Shown here piece after piece: positions 33,422 to 41,999 of a stretch of DNA of 64,000 bases. The position numbers and the translations under genes were made by a program. The DNA is taken from assembly GCF_021531375.1 (NCBI RefSeq), contig NZ_JADYTU010000002.1:1-64000 (forward strand), written 5' to 3'. Under the pieces are notes generated by a model. The model saw only the letters and a program-made list of their open reading frames with translations, did not search any database and was not told where the DNA came from. The first letter of the stretch is position 1. Each line of letters begins with the position of its first letter. The DNA is from Pseudoflavonifractor phocaeensis (GTDB lineage: Bacteria; Bacillota; Clostridia; Oscillospirales; Oscillospiraceae).

Positions 33422-34815
33422 TGCTGCCCTCCCGATGTGCCGGAGGCGGACCGCTCCGGGGCATAGATGTCGTTCAGACCCGTGATCCCGCTGTTGCAGG
33501 AAATGATGATTACCTTGTCATCGGACTGAAGGGCGGTGGAGCCCTCCGGGATGATGATGTCCTGTCCCCGGACGATGACCGCGATCAGCACGCCGGGACG
33601 GAGGGAGAGGTCCTTCAGCGCCACGCCCAGGTGACGGGTGGAGGCGGTGACGGTAAACTCCATGGCCTCTGCGGCGCCGCCGGCAATGCGGTGGAAGGAG
33701 TTCATCACGCTGCCCTGGGAATTCTGCATGCCGCGGACCAGACGCAGAATGTGGGAGGCGGTGATGAACTTGGGGGAGATCACACTGTCCAGTCCCACGG
33801 AGCGGGCGATCCCGGCGTAGTTTTCCCGGTTGCACTTGGTAATGATCTTGGGCAGGCCCTGCTGCATGGCGTACAGGGAGATGATCAGATTGTCCTCGTC
33901 CCGGTCCGTGAGGGCCACAAAAGCGTCATAGGAAGAGAGATTTTCCGACTCCAGCAGTTCCTGGTCGGTGCCGTCGCCGCAGATGGTCATGGCCCGGGGG
34001 AATCGTTCACTGATCTGGCGGCAGCGTTTCTCGTCCAACTCCACGATCTTCAGCTTGATGCCCGCCCGGTCCAGGATACTGGCCAGATACATGGAAATCT
34101 TGCCGCCGCCCACCAGGAACACCTGCTTGACCTTGGGAGCATACCGGCCCAGGAGCCGGAAGAACTGGTCCAGGCTGTCCGGACGGCCGATCAGATACAA
34201 TTTATCGTCCACGCTTGGGACGAAGGAACCGTTGGGAATGATCATCTGACCGCCCCGCTCCACAGCGCAGAACAGCAGGGACAGCTTTTTGACCTGGGCG
34301 GACAGGGCGTGGAGCGGTTTGCCCACCAGAAAATCGTTTTCCTGGAGCCGGAAGCCCATCAGTTCCACCCGGCCCCGGCAGAAGGTCTCAATATTGGCTG
34401 CGGAGGGGAACCGGAGCAGCCGGGAGATCTCTACGGCGGTGGCGCTCTCAGGATTGATGATCGTGTCGATTTTCAGATTTCGCCGCAGCTCGGCCAGGCT
34501 GGCGGTATACTCCTGGTTCCGAATCCGGGCAATGGTGTATTTGGTACCCAAGTTTTTGGCAGTGAGGCAGCAGATCATGTTGACCTCGTCGGAGTTGGTG
34601 GCGGCGACCAGCAGGTCGGCGCCGACCACGCCGGCTTCCCGCAGTACGTCGGCGGACACGCCGTTGCCCCGGACCACCATAATGTCCAGACTGTCGGCGG
34701 CACGGCGGAGGGGGTCCTCCCGCACGTCCACCACAGTGATGTCGTGTTTCTCGCGGACCAGCTGTTCCGCCAGGGAATAGCCGACTTTTCCGTTGCCCAC
34801 GATGACGATTTTCAT
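33418..34815 (-). CDS. trkA: TrkA potassium-uptake regulatory protein
   Basis: This 465-residue cytoplasmic protein has two tandem RCK units, each an NAD-binding Rossmann part plus a TrkA-C part. The first nucleotide-binding motif is IVGNGKVGYSLAEQL at the N-terminus, and the second is FLVGGGKISMYLASIL near residue 235. Acidic strand ends (VVDVRED, IVELDE) bind the nucleotide ribose. The double-length form is typical of TrkA rather than KtrA. It gates TrkH in response to nucleotides. The gene is first in the operon. Confidence 0.93.
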   Translation of the reverse strand: MKIVIVGNGKVGYSLAEQLVREKHDITVVDVREDPLRRAADSLDIMVVRGNGVSADVLREAGVVGADLLVAATNSDEVNMICCLTAKNLGTKYTIARIRNQEYTASLAELRRNLKIDTIINPESATAVEISRLLRFPSAANIETFCRGRVELMGFRLQENDFLVGKPLHALSAQVKKLSLLFCAVERGGQMIIPNGSFVPSVDDKLYLIGRPDSLDQFFRLLGRYAPKVKQVFLVGGGKISMYLASILDRAGIKLKIVELDEKRCRQISERFPRAMTICGDGTDQELLESENLSSYDAFVALTDRDEDNLIISLYAMQQGLPKIITKCNRENYAGIARSVGLDSVISPKFITASHILRLVRGMQNSQGSVMNSFHRIAGGAAEAMEFTVTASTRHLGVALKDLSLRPGVLIAVIVRGQDIIIPEGSTALQSDDKVIIISCNSGITGLNDIYAPERSASGTSGGQQ

Positions 34816-34852
34816 GTCAGAGCATCCTTTCAGCGTTTGGTATCAAGGCAAA

Positions 34853-34889
34853 ATACGCCCCGCCCAAGGTGGGCCTTGAGCGGGACGCA
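34853..34889 (-). terminator. Terminator of the 34903 gene
   Basis: On the minus strand GCGTCCCGC pairs with GCGGGGCGT around an inner CAAGG/CCTTG stem, followed by ATTTT. Confidence 0.65.
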
Positions 34890-34902
34890 TATGAATCTGG
34901 GG

Positions 34903-35598
34903 TCAGACGGTCCACTGCCCATGAATGATGCCCACCAAGAGCCAGTTGGACTCTCCCGGGGCAAAGACCAGCCGCAGGGAGCACCAGTCGATTCCCTGAT
35001 AGGCGGGGTCGATGCCGGGGAAGGAGAAATCAACGAACCGGCATCCGGGATAGGCGTCCGTCACATTCTCCAGGGCATTCCCGCTCATGAGGATCTGGTC
35101 AACGCCGATCCGGGTGGCCTGGGTATAGTCCGCATTAAACACAAAGGCGGCGAAGTACTGTTCCATAGTCATGTTGATGAGACTGCCCCGGCCGTCGGTG
35201 ATGCCCCAGGTGTAGACAGTATCGTCCTCCGCCAGATTGCGGATCTGTTCCGGAGTGAACGTCAGGTCGGTGCTGAAATCCACGGTGGAATATGGGGTGA
35301 AGGTGACGCCGCGCTCCGGATGGACCAGAGAGGCCAGCGCCTCATAATCGCGGTCCTTGATGGTGTGGAGCAGATAAAAAGCGGTGTCCAGAAGGGGGAA
35401 GTTGTCCTGAGTATCCAGAGCCTGCACAGGGGCGGCAGAGGCCGAGGAGGAACCGGAGACCGCGCTTCCGGCGGGGGCGTGAAGCATGGAGCCGGGGGCG
35501 GCATGGGCGTCCGGGTCCCATGGCATGGACAGAATGCCGCCGACCAGAAGGCCTGCCAGCAGGCAGAAGATGCAGGCGAGAGTCCCGGGGCGTTTCAT
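34903..35598 (-). CDS. Exported protein of unknown function
   Basis: This 231-residue protein has an N-terminal hydrophobic segment (about residues 6-26; ACIFCLLAGLLVGGILSM) and an Ala/Ser-rich linker. A globular domain of about 170 residues follows: TAFYLLHTIKDRDYEALASL, HPERGVTFTPYS and WCSLRLVFAPGESNWLLVGI. The last block looks like the SnoaL/NTF2-like or DUF4829-like fold of small secreted domains. Start ATG 35598 follows GGGAGG. It is monocistronic and convergent to nothing; function unknown. Confidence 0.7.
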   Translation of the reverse strand: MKRPGTLACIFCLLAGLLVGGILSMPWDPDAHAAPGSMLHAPAGSAVSGSSSASAAPVQALDTQDNFPLLDTAFYLLHTIKDRDYEALASLVHPERGVTFTPYSTVDFSTDLTFTPEQIRNLAEDDTVYTWGITDGRGSLINMTMEQYFAAFVFNADYTQATRIGVDQILMSGNALENVTDAYPGCRFVDFSFPGIDPAYQGIDWCSLRLVFAPGESNWLLVGIIHGQWTV

Positions 35599-36016
35599 GG
35601 TGGTCACCTCCCGTTGGGATTGGGGATGGCGCGCGATCCCGCTGGAATGTCTTTGACAAATCCCACAACAGATATGTAAGAAAATTTAATTTATTATAAT
35701 ATAAAATGAATGAAAGGTCAAGGGAGGGACCATGAGTCCTGTTGCGCTTTCGCCCGGAAAGACCTGAAGTACGTCAAATCCGGCGGTCAGATTGAAATAT
35801 GAACCCATACGGCTGTGACCACATGACGCGGTAAGGTGGAATTTCTAAAGAGGTGCGGGCGTCCTGCCACAGGGAAAAGGGGGCGTTGCTGCCGTCGCGT
35901 GGGCCGACCGGTCAACGCATTGTCGATCGGACGGGGGATAACGTTTTTTGGAAACAGGAAAGGCTCCGCAGGCGGGCCTGCGGAGCCTTTGATATGTGGG
36001 CTGTGTAAGGCGGACC
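35599..36016. other. Intergenic region with a terminator (35959-35990)
   Basis: The perfect stem AAAGGCTCCGCAGG / CCTGCGGAGCCTTT probably ends the leftward aminotransferase gene. The remaining 350 bases have no gene I can support. Confidence 0.6.
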
Positions 36017-37198
36017 TTACCGATAGGAATCGGCCAGGGCCTGGAACTTGGGCAAAGCCCGCTGGATCATTTCGGTCTGGACGCAGTAGGCCAGACGGAA
36101 GTGGCCGGGAGCGCCGAAACCGGAGCCGGGGACCAGCAGCAGGTCGAACTGCTTGGCCCGCTCGCTGAAGGCCATGTCGTCAGGCTCCAGGGAACGGGGG
36201 AACAGGTAGAAGGCTCCGCCGGGCTCGGCAACGTGGTAGCCCATCTCCCGCAGGGAGGACACCAGCAGCTTGCAGTTGCGCTCGTATACCGACAGGTCGG
36301 AGGTCAGATCGCAGCACAGGGAGGTGACCTGCTGGAACAGGCTGGGGGCGTTCACATAGCCCAGAGAGCGGCCGGCTCCCGCCACGGCGGCATAGACCTG
36401 AGCGGAGTCAGTCACGTTGCCGGGGACCAGAATATAGCCCAGACGCTCACCGGGGAGGGACAGGGACTTGGAGAAGGAGTAGCACACAATGGTGTCCGGA
36501 TAGATATGGGGGACCCAAGGGGCTTCAAAGCCCTGGAACACGATCTCGCGGTAGGGTTCGTCGGAGACCAGGTAGATGGGGTGGCCATACTCCTTCTCCT
36601 TGGCGGTGAGGATAGCGGCCAGCCGCTCCAGGGTCTCCCGGGAGTAGACCACGCCGGAGGGATTGTTGGGGGTGTTGATGACCACACCCTTGGTGTTGGG
36701 GGTCAGGGCCTTCTCAAAGGCGTCGAAGTCGATCTGGAAATGCTCGATCTCCGGGGGGATCAGCACCATCTTGGCGCCGGCTCCCTCAATAAACACCTTG
36801 TACTCGGGGAAGTAAGGGGCAAAGACAATGAACTCGTCTCCCGGACAGGTGAGACCGTTGAAGACGCAGCACAGGGAAGCGGCGGCGCCCACGGTGATGT
36901 AAAACTGGTCGGCGGTGTAGTCCCCGCCGAAGCGGCGGTTCAGAGAGTCGGCGAAGCGCTGGCGGGCGGCGGCGTCGCCCTGGGCGCTGGTGTAACAGTG
37001 GATGACGTCGGGGTTCTCCTTCAGAATGCGGATGGCGGTCTCATTCACCGCGTCGGGTGCGGGAACGCTGGGATTGCCCAGAGAAAAATCGTAGACATTT
37101 TCAGGGCCTACAATGGCGGCGCGCTGCTTGCCGTACTCAAACAGCTCGCGGATCACGGAGCGGGCGGTGCCCAGCCCCAGCATACGTTCAGAAACCAT
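36017..37198 (-). CDS. PLP-dependent aminotransferase (class I/II)
   Basis: This 393-residue protein belongs to the aspartate/aromatic aminotransferase fold-type I family. It has DFSLGNPSVPAPDAV near the N-terminus, VGAAASLCCVFNGL for PLP phosphate, NTPNNPSGVVYS, the Asp-Tyr pair in VSDEPYREI, the PLP lysine in SFSKSLSLPGERLGY, and a C-terminal Arg in GHFRLAYC. AGGAGG lies 8 bases before ATG 37198. Amino donor and acceptor cannot be told from sequence. It is monocistronic. Confidence 0.9.
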   Translation of the reverse strand: MVSERMLGLGTARSVIRELFEYGKQRAAIVGPENVYDFSLGNPSVPAPDAVNETAIRILKENPDVIHCYTSAQGDAAARQRFADSLNRRFGGDYTADQFYITVGAAASLCCVFNGLTCPGDEFIVFAPYFPEYKVFIEGAGAKMVLIPPEIEHFQIDFDAFEKALTPNTKGVVINTPNNPSGVVYSRETLERLAAILTAKEKEYGHPIYLVSDEPYREIVFQGFEAPWVPHIYPDTIVCYSFSKSLSLPGERLGYILVPGNVTDSAQVYAAVAGAGRSLGYVNAPSLFQQVTSLCCDLTSDLSVYERNCKLLVSSLREMGYHVAEPGGAFYLFPRSLEPDDMAFSERAKQFDLLLVPGSGFGAPGHFRLAYCVQTEMIQRALPKFQALADSYR

Positions 37199-37401
37199 AG
37201 GAAGCGACCTCCTGTTATAGCAAAATAGTGGGACCGCCGCGGCGGCCATGCCGGTGGTTTCTATTATTATAGCACGACACTTTTTCGAAGTAAAGTAAAT
37301 TCCATGTCTAAAAAACAGAGGGAAAATACTTAATTGACGAAAATGGAAAAAGCAGGAACGAAAAAATGGAGAAAATGCACAATAAAAAGGAGGGATCGCT
37401 C

Positions 37402-37430
37402 TTTACAAAGGGGGGCGGGGCAGATATAAT
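37402..37430 (+). promoter_or_regulatory. Promoter of the Enzyme I-like gene
   Basis: TTTACA (37402-37407) and TATAAT (37425-37430) are separated by 17 bp. Confidence 0.75.
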
Positions 37431-37465
37431 GCAAGTATGAACCGGAGAAACGGGGGGATGTCGGA

Positions 37466-38239
37466 ATGGTGATCGCGGAAGGGAAATCCATATTGGATCA
37501 GGTCGCCTACGGACGGCTCCGGTTCCTCCGGCACCGACCGCAGGACATTGCGGAATTTTCACAACGGACGCGGGAGGAGGAGTCGGCCCGCTTTCATAAG
37601 GCCCAGCGCCGGGCGGTACTGGAACTGGCCGCCTTTTATGACCAGGCGGCCCATCAGGTGGGAATCGAGATCGCGTCGATTTTTGCCGTCCATGCCATGC
37701 TGCTGGAGGATCGGGACTTTGTAGACACCATCCAGACCATGATCCGGGAGAAGGGGACCACGGCGGAGTTTGCGGTCCGGGCTGCCGGGGAGGGGTTTGC
37801 CTCCACATTTGCGAAAATGGACAGCCCTTACATGCAGGCCCGGGCGGCGGACATCCGGGACATTGCCCGGCGGGTGGTGCGCCTGCTGCTGGGAGCACGG
37901 CCCCAGGAGCCTCTGCGAGAGGGGCCGGCCATTTTGGTGGCGGACGAGTTTTTGCCCAGCGAGGTGATGGGCCTGAACCACCGGAGACTGCTGGGCCTGA
38001 TCTCCAGGGAGGGGAGCGTGGACAGCCACACGGCGCTGCTGCTGCGGGCTTACCGGGTCCCGGCAATGGCTGAGGTGGACTTGGACCCGTGCTGGGACGG
38101 GCACCTTGCCCTTCTGGACGGGTTTGACCACCGGGTATACCTGGACCCGGAACAGGAACTGTTGGAGTCCCTGAGGATACGGTATCAGGCGGGAGGAAAG
38201 CCGGCGGAGCACCCCGCGGAAGAGCCTCTGCCCGTGTGA
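37466..38239 (+). CDS. Stand-alone N-terminal part of PTS Enzyme I
   Basis: The 257-residue product matches residues 1-250 of phosphoenolpyruvate-protein phosphotransferase (Enzyme I): the four-helix HPr-binding bundle (FHKAQRRAVLELAAFYDQAA, AVHAMLLEDRDFV) and the swivelling phosphohistidine domain. The active-site His188 in DSHTALLLRAYRVPAM corresponds to His189 of the E. coli enzyme. The whole C-terminal PEP-binding barrel is absent and the gene ends cleanly, with its own promoter. It could accept or hold phosphate from HPr but cannot use PEP itself. A divergent regulator or a pyruvate-phosphate-dikinase-like partner is conceivable. Confidence 0.85.
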   Translation: MVIAEGKSILDQVAYGRLRFLRHRPQDIAEFSQRTREEESARFHKAQRRAVLELAAFYDQAAHQVGIEIASIFAVHAMLLEDRDFVDTIQTMIREKGTTAEFAVRAAGEGFASTFAKMDSPYMQARAADIRDIARRVVRLLLGARPQEPLREGPAILVADEFLPSEVMGLNHRRLLGLISREGSVDSHTALLLRAYRVPAMAEVDLDPCWDGHLALLDGFDHRVYLDPEQELLESLRIRYQAGGKPAEHPAEEPLPV

Positions 38240-38351
38240 GCGGCCTGCCCTGCGGAAGCGAAATGGCCGCTCCGGGCAGAGTTTTTTTGCTTTTCCGGCC
38301 GGGTAAAAAGCTGGATGGACCGGGAAAATGAAGGATCGGGAAGATATGCTC

Positions 38352-38380
38352 TTGACGGGGAAGCCTTTCCCGGATATAAT
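38352..38380 (+). promoter_or_regulatory. Promoter of tRNA-Thr
   Basis: TTGACG (38352-38357) and TATAAT (38375-38380) with a 17-bp spacer. Confidence 0.85.
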
Positions 38381-38402
38381 AAGATTCGCCTTTCGCAGGT
38401 AT

Positions 38403-38477
38403 GCTAGTGTGGCTCAGGGGTAGAGCAGCTCACTCGTAATGAGCAGGCCGTGGGTTCGATTCCCACCACTAGCTCCA
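38403..38477 (+). tRNA. tRNA-Thr(CGT)
   Basis: The acceptor GCTAGTG pairs with CACTAGC. The anticodon stem GCTCA/TGAGC encloses CTCGTAA with anticodon CGT at 38435-38437. The T-arm GGGTTCGATTCCC is canonical and CCA is encoded. Confidence 0.95.
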
Positions 38478-38480
38478 CGT

Positions 38481-38513
38481 CGCCGCAGACATATCGTTTG
38501 CGGCGGCGTTTTC
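38481..38513 (+). terminator. Terminator after tRNA-Thr
   Basis: CGCCGCA pairs with TGCGGCG, followed by GCGTTTTCTTTTT. Confidence 0.75.
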
Positions 38514-38646
38514 TTTTTCAAAGCAAACATCTTGGTATACGTCGGAGCAAGCGTCATATCGCCTGCTCCGACTTTTTCCTGCATAAAGGGAGCAGCCGGA
38601 TCCAATGATAGCCTTGACATAGTGTGACTGCGGCTTTATAATAAAA

Positions 38647-38670
38647 ATACCCCACCCCGGGGGGGTGTAT
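38647..38670 (+). promoter_or_regulatory. CsoR-type operator before copA
   Basis: A 24-bp G/C-centred inverted repeat, with ends ATACCCC and GGGTGTAT around a C run and a G run, lies 40 bases before the copA start. This is the form of CsoR operators, and csoR is the last gene of the operon. Confidence 0.8.
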
Positions 38671-38709
38671 ACCGGGCGCGCTGAGAGTAAGGATTTGAGG
38701 AAATAAACT

Positions 38710-41295
38710 ATGAAGCAAAAATTCAACATTACAGGCATGACCTGTTCCGCCTGCTCGGCCCATGTGGAGAAGGCCGTCCGCAAGCTGGAGGGGCTCCAGT
38801 CCGCCGATGTGAGTTTGATGACCAACTCCATGGCGGTTCAGTACGACGAGAACATTCTGTCCGCAGACGACATTATCAAAGCGGTGGTGGATTCGGGCTA
38901 CGGGGCCTCTCTGGCCCAGAGCGGCGGGGGAAACAAAGCGCCGGTCCAATCCGGCCACGATACCGTGGCCCAGGAGCTGGCCGCCATGAAGCGCCGGCTG
39001 GTCTGGTCCTTTGTCTTTCTGATCCCCCTGTTTTATATCTCCATGGGCCACATGATGGGGGCGCCCCTGCCCGCCTTTTTGCTGGGGCACGAGAATGCCG
39101 TGGCCTTCGGACTGACCCAGCTGCTGCTGACGCTGCCCATTATGTACCTCAACGATAAATATTATAAGGTAGGAATCAAGACGCTGCTGCATGGCGCGCC
39201 CAATATGGATTCTCTCATTGCTGTGGGCTCCGCCGCCGCCGTCGTCTACGGTGTCTTTGCCATCTACCAGATGGGCTGGGGCCTGGGCCACGGCGATATG
39301 GCGCGGGTGGCTAAGTACCATATGGACCTGTACTTCGAGTCCGCCGGGATGATCCTGACCCTCATCACGCTGGGCAAATTCCTGGAGACCCGGTCCAAGG
39401 GCAAGACCTCCGAGGCCATTACCCGCCTGATGGATCTGGCCCCCAAGACGGCCTCTGTCCTGCGGGACGGAATGGAACTGGAGATCCCCGTGGAGGAAGT
39501 CCGGGTGGGGGAGCGGGTGGCGGTCCGACCCGGCCAGTCCATTCCCGTGGACGGCGTGATCCTGGAGGGAACCTCCGCCGTGGACGAGTCCGCCCTTACC
39601 GGCGAGTCCCTCCCCGTGGACAAGGGCCCGGGGGACAAGGTGGCCGCCGCCTCCATCAACAAGTCGGGCTTTTTCACCTTTGAGGCCAGCCGGGTGGGGG
39701 AGGACACCACCCTGGCCCAAATGATCCGCCTGGTGGAGGAGGCCTCCGCTTCCAAAGCGCCCATCGCCAAACTGGCCGACAAGGTGGCCGGAGTCTTCGT
39801 CCCCGTGGTTATGGCCATCGCCCTGGTCTCCGCCGCCGCCTGGTTATTGACTGGACACGGCGTCACTCAGGCCCTCACCGCCGGGGTGGCGGTGCTGGTC
39901 ATCTCCTGCCCCTGCGCCCTGGGCCTTGCCACCCCAGTGGCCATCATGGTGGGCACGGGCAAGGGGGCGGAAAACGGCATCCTCATCAAATCCGCCGAGG
40001 CGCTGGAGGCCCTCCACGCCGTGGACACGGTGGTACTGGACAAGACGGGCACCCTGACCCAAGGAAAACCGGTGGTCACCGACATCCTGCCCGCCGACGA
40101 TATGGACGAGGAGGGGTTGCTCATCCTGGCCGCCTGCCTGGAGGGGCCCTCGGAGCACCCCCTGGCCGCCGCCATCGTGGAGGAGAGCGGGAGGCGGAAG
40201 CTGCCCATCACCTCAGTGGGCGGTTTTACCGCCGTCCACGGCCGGGGCGTCCGGGCGACTCTGGGGGACCGGACCTGTATGGGCGGCAACCGGGCTATGA
40301 TGGAGGAGTCCGGGGTGGAACTGGGGGATTTCCCTGCCAAGGCCGAGGCACTGGCCGCCCAGGGCAAGACTCCTTTGTACTTTGCCGATGAGAAAAAGGT
40401 GCTGGGACTCATCGCTGTGGCCGATACCCCCAAGCCCACCAGCGCCGCCGCCGTGGCGGCCTTCCGCCAGCTGGGTCTGGAGGTGGTCATGCTCACCGGC
40501 GACAACCGGCGCACCGCCGAGGCCATCGGCAGGGAACTGGGGGTCACCCGGGTCATGGCCGAGGTGCTGCCTCAGGACAAGGAGCGGGTGGTCCGTCAGC
40601 TTCAGGAGGAGGGCGGCAAGGTGGCCATGGTGGGGGACGGCATCAACGACGCCCCCGCTCTGGCCCGGGCCGATGTGGGACTGGCCATTGGGGCGGGTAC
40701 CGACGTGGCTATCGAGTCCGCCGACATCGTCCTGATGAAGTCCGACCTGCTGGACGCCGCCGCCGCGGTGGAGCTCAGCCGGGCCACTATCCGGAACATC
40801 AAGCAGAACCTGTTCTGGGCTTTCTTCTATAACTCTCTGGGTATCCCCCTGGCCGCGGGGGTGTTCTATGCAGCCCTGAACTGGCAGCTCAACCCCATGT
40901 TCGCCGCCGCGGCCATGAGTCTCAGCTCCGTCACTGTGGTGTCCAACGCCCTGCGGCTGCGGCTGTTCAAGAGTAAATTCAAGTCAGAGGTCCCCGGCGA
41001 AAAGACCGGTGACGATACCGGAGCGGACGTATCCCGCGTCCCTCCAGCCAAGATGGAAGAAACGATACAAGGAGGAAATGAACCTATGAAAAAGACCATG
41101 ATCATCGAGGGCATGATGTGTACCCACTGCACTGGCCGGGTGGAGAAGGCCCTGGCCGCCGTTGACGGGGTGACCGCCGTGGAGATGAGCCTGGAGGGCA
41201 AGTCCGCCACCCTGACCCTGTCCAAGGCTGTGGAGGACCAGGTCCTCACCGACGCCGTCACTCAGGCGGGCTATGAGGTGGTGTCCGTCCAGTGA
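38710..41295 (+). CDS. copA: Copper-exporting P1B-type ATPase with fused C-terminal CopZ domain
   Basis: The 861-residue protein starts with an HMA domain (GMTCSAC, residues 9-15). It has eight membrane helices with the metal-binding CPC (SCPCALGLATP), the actuator TGES (ALTGESLPVD), the phosphorylated Asp in DKTGTLTQ, the HP motif (SEHPLAAA) and the hinge MVGDGINDAPAL. After the last helices (about residue 755) comes a 35-residue linker and a second complete HMA domain (GMMCTHC, about 800-806). It exports Cu(I) using ATP. The C-terminal HMA is preceded in the DNA by its own ribosome-binding site (see 41086). It heads an operon ending with csoR. Confidence 0.95.
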   Translation: MKQKFNITGMTCSACSAHVEKAVRKLEGLQSADVSLMTNSMAVQYDENILSADDIIKAVVDSGYGASLAQSGGGNKAPVQSGHDTVAQELAAMKRRLVWSFVFLIPLFYISMGHMMGAPLPAFLLGHENAVAFGLTQLLLTLPIMYLNDKYYKVGIKTLLHGAPNMDSLIAVGSAAAVVYGVFAIYQMGWGLGHGDMARVAKYHMDLYFESAGMILTLITLGKFLETRSKGKTSEAITRLMDLAPKTASVLRDGMELEIPVEEVRVGERVAVRPGQSIPVDGVILEGTSAVDESALTGESLPVDKGPGDKVAAASINKSGFFTFEASRVGEDTTLAQMIRLVEEASASKAPIAKLADKVAGVFVPVVMAIALVSAAAWLLTGHGVTQALTAGVAVLVISCPCALGLATPVAIMVGTGKGAENGILIKSAEALEALHAVDTVVLDKTGTLTQGKPVVTDILPADDMDEEGLLILAACLEGPSEHPLAAAIVEESGRRKLPITSVGGFTAVHGRGVRATLGDRTCMGGNRAMMEESGVELGDFPAKAEALAAQGKTPLYFADEKKVLGLIAVADTPKPTSAAAVAAFRQLGLEVVMLTGDNRRTAEAIGRELGVTRVMAEVLPQDKERVVRQLQEEGGKVAMVGDGINDAPALARADVGLAIGAGTDVAIESADIVLMKSDLLDAAAAVELSRATIRNIKQNLFWAFFYNSLGIPLAAGVFYAALNWQLNPMFAAAAMSLSSVTVVSNALRLRLFKSKFKSEVPGEKTGDDTGADVSRVPPAKMEETIQGGNEPMKKTMIIEGMMCTHCTGRVEKALAAVDGVTAVEMSLEGKSATLTLSKAVEDQVLTDAVTQAGYEVVSVQ
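41086..41295 (+). CDS. copZ: Internal in-frame start for a CopZ-like copper chaperone
   Basis: Within copA and in its frame, AAGGAGG (41069-41075) lies 10 bases before ATG 41086. Initiation there would yield a free 69-residue CopZ: MKKTMIIEGMMCTHCTGRVE, with the Cu-binding CxxC, ending GYEVVSVQ. Length and start match free CopZ proteins of Firmicutes. This suggests one gene gives both a fusion and a soluble chaperone. It could also mean that separate copA and copZ genes fused recently by loss of a stop. Confidence 0.6.
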   Translation: MKKTMIIEGMMCTHCTGRVEKALAAVDGVTAVEMSLEGKSATLTLSKAVEDQVLTDAVTQAGYEVVSVQ

Positions 41296-41555
41296 AGGCC
41301 GACCACGCCCAGGTCACCCGGCTGCTGAAGACCGCCCGGGGCCAGATCGACGGCATTCTGAAGATGGTGGAGGAGGACCGCTACTGTCTGGACGTGTCCA
41401 ACCAGCTCATGGCCACCCAGTCCATTCTGAAAAAAGCCAACCGCATGGTGCTCCGGGCCCACATGGACTGCTGCGTCCGGGAGGCGGTGGAGAGCGGACA
41501 ACCAGACCAAAAGCTGGACGAGCTGGCCGCCCTGCTGGACAAGCTGGCCGACTGA
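41292..41555 (+). CDS. csoR: CsoR copper-sensing repressor
   Basis: This 87-residue all-helical protein belongs to the DUF156/CsoR family. The Cu(I) ligands are visible as Cys in EDRYCLDVSNQ (about 36), His in VLRAHMDCCV (about 61) and Cys two helical turns on (about 65). The GTG start overlaps the copA stop (GTGA), a sign of coupling. Apo-CsoR should bind the operator at 38647-38670 and release it when Cu(I) binds. Confidence 0.92.
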   Translation: MKADHAQVTRLLKTARGQIDGILKMVEEDRYCLDVSNQLMATQSILKKANRMVLRAHMDCCVREAVESGQPDQKLDELAALLDKLAD

Positions 41556-41595
41556 CCCCGCCGCAGACAAAAAAGACTTTTTCACACCATGACAT

Positions 41596-41644
41596 AAACC
41601 GCCCCCAGACCGGAAAACTAAGCCGGACAAGGGGGCGGTTTTTT
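41596..41644 (+). terminator. Terminator of the copper operon
   Basis: AAACCGCCCCC pairs with GGGGGCGGTTT around an inner CCGG/CCGG region, then TTTT. The next gene's TTG start directly abuts the T run. Confidence 0.8.
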
Positions 41645-41999
41645 GCAAAAATCGAAGCTTCGTTATCTTTTGGCCGGGGCATTGGCGGGACTGACCAACG
41701 GCCTGTTTGGAGGGGGCGGCGGATCGGTGCTGGTGCCCCTCCTCACCCGGTACTGCGGCCTCAGCCAGAGAAAGGCCTTCGCCACCTCGGTGGCTGTGAT
41801 CCTGCCCCTGTGCGTCCTGTCGGTTGCCATCTACTTTTTCCGGGGCGGGCTGGATCTGATGACCGCCCTGCCCTACCTGATCGGGGGCGCGGCGGGAGGA
41901 TGGGCGGGAGGCCGGTGGTTCCGGGGAATGCGGATGGACTGGCTGCGGCGCGCCTTTGGCCTGCTGCTGATCTATGGGGGAGTGAGGTGCTTTCTGTGA
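41643..41999 (+). CDS. TauE/SafE-family half-transporter, first half
   Basis: This 118-residue membrane protein has about four helices and the signature ALAGLTNGLFGGGGGSVLVP of the sulfite exporter TauE/SafE family. It is half the usual 250 residues. The start is TTG 41643, directly after the terminator, with GGGGGCGG as the only upstream purine-rich site, so the start is uncertain. Its stop overlaps the GTG of the next half (GTGA). The two halves probably form the complete carrier together; the substrate is unknown. Confidence 0.7.
   Translation: MQKSKLRYLLAGALAGLTNGLFGGGGGSVLVPLLTRYCGLSQRKAFATSVAVILPLCVLSVAIYFFRGGLDLMTALPYLIGGAAGGWAGGRWFRGMRMDWLRRAFGLLLIYGGVRCFL

Noticed and set aside
33421-35679. 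752-codon open frame opposite trkA and the 34903 gene
   Set aside because: Spans two genuine genes on the other strand and has no recognisable domain.
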